From: Bacillota bacterium
GTDB taxonomy: Bacteria > Bacillota > Clostridia > Acetivibrionales > Acetivibrionaceae
DNA length: 12,006 nt
NCBI GenBank assembly: GCA_023421115.1
Contig: JAEZUI010000024.1
Location: 1 to 12,006 of the forward strand
Direction of reading: 5' to 3'
Every line of letters starts with the position of its first letter. The first letter of the stretch is position 1. The position numbers were made by a program, and so were the translations under genes. Of the stretch, positions 1 through 9,400 are shown piece after piece. The notes under the pieces were generated by a model. The model had not been told where the DNA came from and did no database searches. It saw nothing but the letters and a program-made list of their open reading frames with translations.

Positions 1-85
1 TACTTTTTTGTGTAGCAAAGTGAAGCAAGAGTTTTAATTTCAATGCGTACTGATAATTTTCATGTAAATCCCAATATCGTAACAT
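1..85 (-). CDS. 5' end of an unrecognised gene, truncated by the window edge
   Basis: On the minus strand an ATG at 85-83 opens a frame with no stop for 28 codons up to the left edge of the window. A full AGGAGG Shine-Dalgarno (CCTCCT at 94-99 on the plus strand) lies 8 bases upstream, which is near-ideal spacing and the main reason to call this a gene. The visible peptide begins MLRYWDLHENYQYALKLKLL, rich in aromatic, Leu and Lys residues and probably helical. I do not recognise the family and there is too little sequence to propose a function. It is transcribed divergently from the large RHS gene, so the two share the intergenic region 86-341 but are not in one operon. Confidence 0.5.
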   Translation of the reverse strand, partial: MLRYWDLHENYQYALKLKLLLHFATQKS

Positions 86-156
86 ATATAAAGCCTCCTA
101 AAACAGAATAGATAGTAAAATTAACCATACATTTCCATTTTTGAGGCAATCTCAAT

Positions 157-183
157 TTGTCAAGGTAGATTGATGCCTATTAT
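157..183 (+). promoter_or_regulatory. Weak sigma-A-type promoter candidate for the RHS gene
   Basis: TTGTCA (157-162, five of six matches to TTGACA) and TATTAT (178-183, five of six matches to TATAAT) are separated by 15 bases, shorter than the preferred 17. If used, transcription would start near 190 and the transcript would contain the whole structured leader at 230-315. The -35 box overlaps a minus-strand TTGACA (163-158), but I see no good -10 paired with that one. AT-rich DNA yields such boxes by chance, so this is only a candidate. Confidence 0.25.
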
Positions 184-229
184 GCAATATATTGGTAAAA
201 ATAATTGGAAAATTAAATAACGATTTTTA

Positions 230-315
230 CTGATTTTTAGGGGTGAAACGTAAATCTGGAATCCCAAAAATCAGATAAATAAAGCCCTCGGAATTTCCGA
301 GAGCATACGATTTAC
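230..315 (+). promoter_or_regulatory. Structured 5' leader: two hairpins plus a loop-to-3' pairing, riboswitch-like
   Basis: Hairpin 1 pairs 230-244 (CTGATTTTTAGGGGT) with 261-274 (ATCCCAAAAATCAG): 14 pairs with one bulged A at 239 and one G-U. It encloses a 16-base loop at 245-260. Hairpin 2 pairs CTCGG (287-291) with CCGAG (297-301) around a 5-base loop; two further pairs (284-285 with 303-304) follow across a C-A mismatch. GTAAATC in the first loop (250-256) is exactly complementary to GATTTAC (309-315), so a pseudoknot-like third helix is possible. It would end 6 bases before the Shine-Dalgarno. Neither hairpin is followed by a T run, so they are not terminators. I could not match it to a known riboswitch consensus; a regulatory role is inferred from position and pairing only. 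Confidence 0.5.
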
Positions 316-321
316 AATTGT

Positions 322-329
322 GAGGGGAG
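322..329 (+). promoter_or_regulatory. Ribosome binding site of the RHS gene
   Basis: GAGGGGAG lies 12 bases before the ATG at 342. It supports this start, as does the typical signal peptide that begins there. An 8-base palindrome, ACAATTGT (314-321), directly abuts it, and the proposed third helix of the leader covers 309-315. Folding there could therefore influence ribosome access. Confidence 0.7.
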
Positions 330-341
330 AAAAAATTAAAA

Positions 342-452
342 ATGTTTAAAAGTAAAAGAGTAATTTCATCAATTATTTCAGGGATTTTTGCTGTTCAAAT
401 TCTGACTTCGACTGTTCTAAGTCCTTTTGGATTAGGAAAGGTAGAGGCAGCA
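342..452 (+). other. Signal peptide of the RHS protein
   Basis: Residues 1-37. A basic N-region (K3, K5, R6) is followed by a hydrophobic core (about 7-29) and a VEAAN sequence that fits signal peptidase I cleavage after A36 or A37. No LPXTG sorting signal, S-layer homology repeat or transmembrane anchor is visible elsewhere, so after cleavage the protein would be free unless held by its dockerin. Confidence 0.85.
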
Positions 453-3400
453 AACCTGACTACAGTGACTGAGTCTGTGTATAACAATCAAAATCTAACT
501 GAATTAGAAGACGGTATCATATCAAATGATATACTCAAATCTGGCGTGGGTGATATTAATAACCAGCCTATAAGATTTTTAGCAGATGCTGAGTCTGAAG
601 GTGTTCTTCATGGTGATGTTAATGGTGACGGTGAAGTTAATAGTATAGATTTTGCATTTATGAGACTGGCTTTATTGGGGGTTAAGAAGGAAGATGAATT
701 AATTAATCCAGATGTTAATGGAGATGGAAATTTTAATGCTATTGATTTTGCATATATGAGAAAATATCTTTTGGGAGATATAAAGGAATTTCCTATAAAT
801 GCTATTACAACCCCAACACCAACGAAAACACCTATACCTACGGTAACGGATGAGGTAACGCCGACACCAACTCTAACCATAACCCCAACACCTACTGTGT
901 CATCGACGCCAACTCCACCAACACCAATACCAACTCAAACAGGCAATTCTGTATTTAGAGTTATAAAGAATGAAGAAACATCAATAACTATTTCATGGGA
1001 TCCGGTGACGAGTGCTAAAGGGTATGAAATATGTGCAGATGGCATTATTACCAAATCAGTAACCGGCACATCATATGAACATACTGGACTTATAAAGAAC
1101 ACATGGCATTCATATAAAGTTCGAGCAAAGTTTGAAAACAGTGAAAGTGAATGGAGTGAAGTATTAAGAATATGTACTGCACCACAAAAGCCAATAGAAG
1201 TTAATGGTGACGTAACAAGTGGAAGTACTGCAATAATAACTTGGGAACAAGTGGCGGGGGCTGCTAGCTATCAAATATTGAGAAATGATGAAACTACCCC
1301 TATAGTAGTTGAACAGCCACTGTGTGAAGTTACAGGTATAGTTTCTGGTAAGGATTATATTTATGAGGTAAAAGCTTTAGATTCGAATGGCATTGAAATG
1401 GGTAATAGTGGTAGGTTGCTAGTGAATACGGGTGAAAGTAATATTTATACATCAACTGTTCTTTATGAAAATAGAATATATGGTGGAAATTTAACTGTTA
1501 ATAACAACATAGTTCTAAATACATACAAGGTTGTTATAAAATCTCATTTATCCCAATCAGGAGGAAATCTTAATGTTGATGGGGGTTATATGGATATAAA
1601 CGGCAACTATGGAATTGGTTCTAATTATGGAACATTAACAATGAAAGATGATAATGACTATATTTTAGTTACTGGTAACTTTACAACAAGGTCTATCTCT
1701 GAACCATTGGCTACTGAGTTAAGTGCTGGAACTATGGAGATAAACGGAGATTTTTATCAATATAGGGGTTCAAAACCAGGTAATTTTAGAACAAGCGGTA
1801 ACCATAAAGTGGTTTTATCAAAGAATGTATCTCACAAAATATTTATTGAAAGTTCTAATATAAATATTTTAGAGTTGGAAAAATCTGAAAGTGGAGAAGT
1901 GTCATATGTTGAGTTTACTAACAATAATTACTTAAGTGCAAGTGTTTTAAGAAGTAATGGGTGTATCATAAAAAGTGTTTCTTTTTATGGTAAAAACAAA
2001 ATAGACAGCGGTATTATTATTGACGGTAACTTAGAAAACCATGGAACGTTAGATCTAAATGGTAGTACTGTTAACGTTAATGGGAATGTACTAAACGAAG
2101 GTACGCTAGACTTAAATTCTGGAGAATTATTTGTAAATGGAAATGAGAGTATTGGTATCAAGGGAGATTTTATACATAGTAATGGAACAGTATTTATAAA
2201 TGGTGGATATATTGAGGTTCGGAATAACTTTGAAATGGGATATGACCCATTTTTGGGTGATCGTTATGTAGAGTTTAAAATGCAAAATGAAAATGACTAT
2301 ATAAAAATATTTGGTGACTTTTCTACAAGAACAATCACAGAGCAGGATGTATCATTACTTTCAGCAGGTACAATAGAAGTAAAAGGTGATTTTTACCAGT
2401 ATAGAGGAAGAGATGTTAGACCTCATGGGTGGAATGGAACTATTACATATTATAAACCTTTAAATTTTAGGGCAACTGGGACACATAAAGTCTTTTTGAG
2501 TGGAGATAAAAAACAGAAGATATATTTTGAAAGTCCAAGTTATTTTATTAATGGTACAAAGCAGAATGTGTCAACGTTTAACATATTATGCATAAATAAG
2601 CCTTTAGATTATGGATATACTTTTGAGTATCCTAATAATAAAAATATGAATAATCAACCATGGAAAACCATCGAAGAAAACTTCGCAAACGCAAACCCAC
2701 CGGCCGGAACAACAATCACAAAACCAAGCCTAACCCCTGCAAGAGAAGGGTTGGCAATGGCAGAAGTAAATGGCCGAATATACGCCTTTGGCGGAAAAAC
2801 CGAAAATGAAGAGTACTTAAATACAGTAAGCGAATACGACTACATAGCAGATGAATGGACAGAAGACACATCAGACCCCAATAAACAAATGCAGAAAGGC
2901 AAAAGTGATTTTGCAATAGCTGCAACCGATAATGACATCTACATATTTGGAGGATTTGACGGAGAAAATTACCTTAGTACCGTTGAAAGGTACAATCCTG
3001 CTGACGGTAAGTTCATATTAAGAGATTCAATCCCACCAATGCCGACAGCTAGAAGTGGAGCAAAAGCAGTATTAATAGATGATAAAATCTATGTAATTGG
3101 CGGGAGGAACGAAACAGAGTACCTAAACACAATTGAGATCTATGACACAAAAAACAACACTTGGACAACTGTCAATGACAATACCAATATTAGGCGTACA
3201 GACTTCGGTATGGCCTCATACGGTGAAAAGATTTACATATTTGGCGGATGCAATGATGACGGCATTATTGATACTGTTGAAGAATATGACACAACTACAG
3301 GTAAATGTACAGAGAAAACACCTCTACCAATCAAAACCAAAGGTTTACAGGCGTGCAATGTAGACGGTAAAATATATCTATTCTGTGGTACAACCTTTGA

Positions 3401-6400
3401 CGAAACAACAACAAAAGTAACAAACACAGTTGACAGATATGACCCGCAAACGCATACCTACTTGAGTATTGAAGCCGATAAAGACCCTAATGATAATATA
3501 GTAAAACTGAGACCACTTCAATACGCAAGAACCTCCTTTGGTGCTGTTGCGGCCTTTGGAAGGGTATTTATTGCTGCAGGAAATGATGGAACAAAGTGCT
3601 TAAGTGTTGCTGGTGAATATGTAGTTAATCAGATAAAGGGTACAACCTTTGGCGATGATTACAATGGTACTGAAGGTAGGGGAACTAGATACGATTCTAC
3701 TGGAGCTAATGTGCTTACAGGAAATTACTTGACCCAGTCAATGGATATAAGCATTGACAGTCCTGCAATGAATGTTGAAGCTGTAAGAAGTTACAATTCA
3801 AGCGATGCAGATACAAAAGATTCACTGATGATTGGAAATGGCTGGCGTATGAGTTTCGAAACATTTGTAAAAAAAGTTGATTCCAACACGTATAAAGTAA
3901 AAGCCTCTACTTTGCGCCTAAGAAAAGCACCAGCTACTATTGGAGATACCAAACCTACTGATTGGGATGTTATTTGCGGACTTGCCAATGGAACAACATT
4001 AAAGCATACAGGTAATGTAATTAATTGGACAGGTCATTCCGATTGGTTTGAAGTTATAACCCCAAATAACCAAATAGGGTGGGTAAGTTCATATTATTTA
4101 ACCGAAGCTCCAGGGATTGAAGTAACCTATCCAACAGGTTCAAAAATTGTGTTTACAGGGGTTGATACAAGCTACAAAGCACCTGTAGGATGTTATGACG
4201 AATTAACTAAAACAACTGTAAACGGAACATCTATGTATAAACTTAAAAAGAAGGATCAAACAGTATACCTATATAATTACAACACAGGAAAACTTGCCTA
4301 TCAGGAAGACAGATACGGAAACAGAATCAAATTCCAATACGACACAGAAGGTAAACTTGATAAGATATATGATTGTGATTCAAGTGATGCCGAAATAGGT
4401 AGAACCCTTAATCTAAAATATAGCAGTGAAAAGCTTGAAAGTATAAGTGATGGAGCAGGTAGAATTGTTAGTTACAATTACACTGATGGTAAGCTTAGCT
4501 CGGTTACAAACCTGAATAATAAAGTTACAAAATATGAGTATTATACCGAAGGAGAGGGAGCAAAGAATAAAATCCAAACGATAAAGAAAATTAATGATGA
4601 AGATAAAGAAATAACTCTCTACACAAATTTCTATGATGAATTAGGTAGAATTATCAAGCAAGTTGATAGTAATAATAAGGCAGCATATTATATGTATACA
4701 GACTTAAGTGCCGATGATACTTCTGAAATGACTACAAACGGCCTTGAAATTTGTCGTCAATACTACAACAGAAAAGGGGATTTGACAAAAGAGATATATA
4801 ACATAAATTTCCCCGACAGACCTATAAGAGTCATTGATGCAATAGGTAGAGAGACTACAACCCAATATTATTTGCTATCGGACAATGACTATGTAGAAAC
4901 TACCAATTTTACCGACCAAATGCTCAGATTAGAAACGAATAGGAAATTGTGGGAAACTAATCTATCACAAAAAATTGTAACAGCAGAGGTTGTTAAGGGA
5001 GATAATACAACAACACAGGTAAACAGGACAATCCTTGAGATGGATGATAAGCAAAATGTTACGTTAGTGCAAAACCCGGATAACACTGAAAAGCGTTATA
5101 AGTACAATAAATCTAATGATCTTGAGTACGTAATAGACGAAATGAATTATCAAACCTATTACCATTATGAAGATGCAAGGCTAAAGAACGTAATCAAGAC
5201 TTTAGTACCTGTAGATTCAAACAATTTAATCGATAACATAACTAAGGTAGATGTGTTAGACACAAATAAGAATGCCATAACCACCTATGGGTATGAAGAT
5301 AAGAAGATATCTAGTTTAGTGAAAAAAGTTACTTACCCAAATGGTACATATACTGAAAATGAATACTATGATCAAGGAATGCTTAAATCCACATCAAATG
5401 GAGTAAATACAACAGCATATAATTATGACAATTGTTTCAGGGTAGAAAGTGTAACAACAGATTTGTTGAATCAGACTATCTATGAATATGACAATATGAA
5501 TAATGTTACAAAAATTACAAAGCAAGATAAAGATGAGAATTCAAGTATCACCAGAATGTTCTATGATTACGATGGCCGTATGACACAAGAGATAAATCCA
5601 TTGATGTATAATTCGACGGATGATAAAGGTTCTAGTTATAGCGGAAAGGTATCAGGCCAGTATTCTTATGACCCTTATGGCAGAGTTTTGAACCATACAC
5701 AGAATGTTAAGAATACAGATGGTTCAATAAAGGACTATTCATATATCTATACTTACGATGGTGAAGGAAATCTTGAAACAGAAACAAAACCATCAAAAGC
5801 AAAATATACCTATAACTATGATGGTTTAGGAAGGCTTACGGCTGTATACTGTAATTCAATTTCTTTAGAAGAATACGAATATAATGAATATATTAAGATG
5901 AATGATGGCACTTATGGGACAGAAAAGGTACATACGAAGTATTTGTCAAGCTATAAAGATGGTAATGATACAAAGCATATAACGTCGGATACAAAATATC
6001 TGATTGATTATGCTGGAAGAACTATAAAAGTCACCAATCCGACAGAAGGTGATGTTGAGGAGTTTTCCAAAACAGAATACTATAAAGACGGAAAAGTAAG
6101 AAAAGTCACTGATCCAAGGAATAACAGTACACTATATACCTACAATAATTATGACAATGCCAATCTAGGTATGGTATATGACGAAAAATTTGTTCCTGTG
6201 ACTGGAGAGAACGGCAACATAAAGTATTCTTATTCCAAAATCACTTATGATTTAAGTGGAAGAAAAGTATTTGAGACTGCCTATGTTGATCTAGTAGAGA
6301 TTACAGAAGAAACTGACGGTAAAATAACCATAAAAGCAGGAAGCCCACAAAGCAAATACAATGAGATCCATTACGAATACTATAGCAACAATAAAGTAAT

Positions 6401-9400
6401 GAGAATAAGCTCCTATGGAGTTGATACTACAAAAATTCCAGCCAAGAGCACCATGGCAAAAATAACAGAGTACAAATATGATAAGGACGGAAATGTTACA
6501 AAAGAAAAGACAAAATTTGATTCGGGCAAACAAACTATAAATGTATATCTTGATTACAATATGTATGGAAAACCTCAAAAGACTGCTGTACTTATAAGTA
6601 ATGCCGATTTAGAAATGGATTTACATGATATTGAAGGCGAAAACATAGTAGCATATAATGATTTGTTTACTGATGCCACAAGAAATGAAAGTTACGGTTA
6701 TTCTTCTGATTATGAGGACTACAGCTCTTTAGTAACAAGTTACAGTGAGTTTGATAAGGCAGGAAATGTTGGTGTAGTAACAAGCCCTAATGGCCAAACT
6801 GTAAATTACTATTATGATAGTCTAGGAAGAGTAGGAAAACAAATTATACCTGATACTGAGGTAGTAGATATAGATGGAGCTGGAAATCAAACATCAGTTG
6901 AGACCATTACGACCTATAATTGGGAAGGCAAGGTAGCCGATATAAAGGTTTATGCCTCAAATAGACTGCTTAAAAACGAACAATACCAATATAACAGCCG
7001 TGGTTTGCTGGAAAAAACAATTCAAAAAGGTATTACAACAAAGAAATTTGACCGCGTAACTAATACAGAAACAGTAACAACACAGGACTTAACCACTGCC
7101 TATGAATACGATATTGCTGGAAGATTGGTCGCTGAAGTAACACCTGAAAATTATGTAGGCTATATAAACGGTGAAGGTCTGTTGTCTAAAGATACAGTCA
7201 ATAGGACAGAATACTTATACGACAAGCAGGGAAGGCTTATTTCAAAGGCTTACCGTGGCAAAATTAAAGAATATAATGAAAGTAATGGTGATTTTACAGA
7301 AGACACAAGGTATATTGTAATTGAAGCTTATAAATATGATGCAAATGGAAATGTGTTAAAAAAGGTTGACGGCGAGGCATATAACAAAGTATATGACAGC
7401 GCTGTAGCTGTTAAAGATTTAATTGATAGTGCCTATGGAGTTGAGTATAGCTATAACCTTGCTAATCAATTAGAAACCATTAAGAATCCTGAATTTACAG
7501 GTGCAACTGGCAGGAACTATAATCAAAAATATGCTTATGACGGTCTTGGCAGAAAGGTTAATGAAGTTACAGCCCATGGAGTAAACAAGACGTTAAACAT
7601 TAAAGACCAAGCAGCGCCTAAGCAAGTATCAAGTTTGTACTACAGCAACACAAGATACTTATATGATGATGTAAACAGAAAACTAGATGTTTGGGTAAAA
7701 GATAATGTGGATAATCCAACCAGCAAAGAATACACGCTCATGACTGAGTACTATGACTATGCAGGCAGTAATAAAAATTCAGTGGATGCCAATGGAAAAC
7801 TGACCTCCTATGAATACAACAGTTTTGGTGCACAAAGGAATGTTATTTATTCCGGTGATGTTTCAATACCTGAAAATATTGTAAAAAATAAGTATGATAC
7901 AGTAGGAAATTTGAAATATCAAATAGACAGCGTGGGAAATGTAAAAGAATATGATTATGATCTCTTTGGACGTGTAATAAGTGAAAAAACCTATGGAACA
8001 AAAGGAGATAATTCTTGCGAAACTGAAAATCGTTATCTATATGATCTGTACGGAAACGTTAAGTATCAAATTGATGCAAACAATACTGTTACAAAGAATG
8101 AATATGATGAGCTTGGAAGACTTACAAGAAGTGTAATAGACAATGTTACTGTGGTTGATCCTGCTACAGGTCTTGATAGTACAACACGGACATCAACTCA
8201 TGAAACTTTAAAATATTACGATAAGAACGGCAATGTTATAAATGAAGTTTCAAAAGTAACTGAAAACGACACATTAAACAACACCACAAGATCATCTTAT
8301 AGCGTAAACACCTATGAATATGATAGAATGGGAAGACTTATAAGAAAAACTGATCCAACCGGAAATGCAGTAGAAAAAATAAACTATAACTACAACAGTG
8401 CTCAAATTGAGTCCTACGATGGAGAAGATCACTTAAAGACCTTTGAATATAATAAGGACGGTAAAGTGAGTGTAACAAAGCAAAGACTTGAAGCCGGAGA
8501 ATATCGCAAAACAGAACAGTTTTATGATGCAAATGGTAATGTTTCCACTGTTATAGATGGAAAAGGCAATCAAACAGTATACACTTATAACGAACAAAAT
8601 AAGCTAACAGAAGTAAGTTCCTATGAAAAAGTCGGTGAAGGTTTATATAAAACAACCGATACAACAAGGTATACATATTACAATAACGGGAATATGAAGA
8701 GCCAAGAAATTAACGGAATAATAACAAATACACTCCATTACAATGCAAGAAACCTTGTTAAAGAGAAAGAATACCTTGGAACTTCAAACAATATTGTAAG
8801 TTATAATTACTATGCCGACGGAACTGTAAGTGATGTGACTGACAGGGAAAACATCAAAACTCAATACCTATATAACCCACAAGGTTTGGTATTAGAAGAG
8901 AATGCAGTTGATGGCAAGGATCAAAGCTTTACAAAGAAAAGCTTTGAATATGATAATGCCGGAAACCAATTGAAGTCAACGATAACCTCTTCAACAACAG
9001 CACCTGAGGTTATAGAAAGGACTTATGATGAACTTGGCAGGGTAAAAACAAAGGCTGTTTCAAATATCGAAGGAAAAGTAATATATGTTTACGATATAGT
9101 GACAAGCGAAGGTCTTACAGCTGAAACCGCCATAGATCAGAAAAATAACACAACAACAAAAGTATATGATACCACCGGAAGGCTGGCCTTTGTGAAAAAA
9201 GGTGATATTGAAGCAGAAAATGCTGCCCAATATATTTATTACGGAAACGGAGCAGCCCAGAGTGTTATTTATGCAGGTGGAGCAAGAGAAGACTATGAAT
9301 ATTATGAAGATGGACTGTTGAAATCCCTTATAAATACAAAGAATGATGGAAGTGAATTAGAAAGCTTTGTATATACATACGATGAAAATGGAAACATGCT

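Noticed and set aside
158..163. Perfect minus-strand TTGACA as the -35 of the leftward gene
   Set aside because: No acceptable -10 box occurs 16-18 bases downstream on that strand, so it is not called as a promoter.
284..304. Hairpin as an intrinsic terminator of an upstream gene
   Set aside because: No T run follows on either strand, and the only upstream gene points the other way.
608..880. Open frame of 90 codons on the minus strand, Val/Gly-rich
   Set aside because: It is the reverse shadow of the dockerin and Thr/Pro linker codons; low-complexity translation, no ribosome binding site, and fully inside a strong gene.
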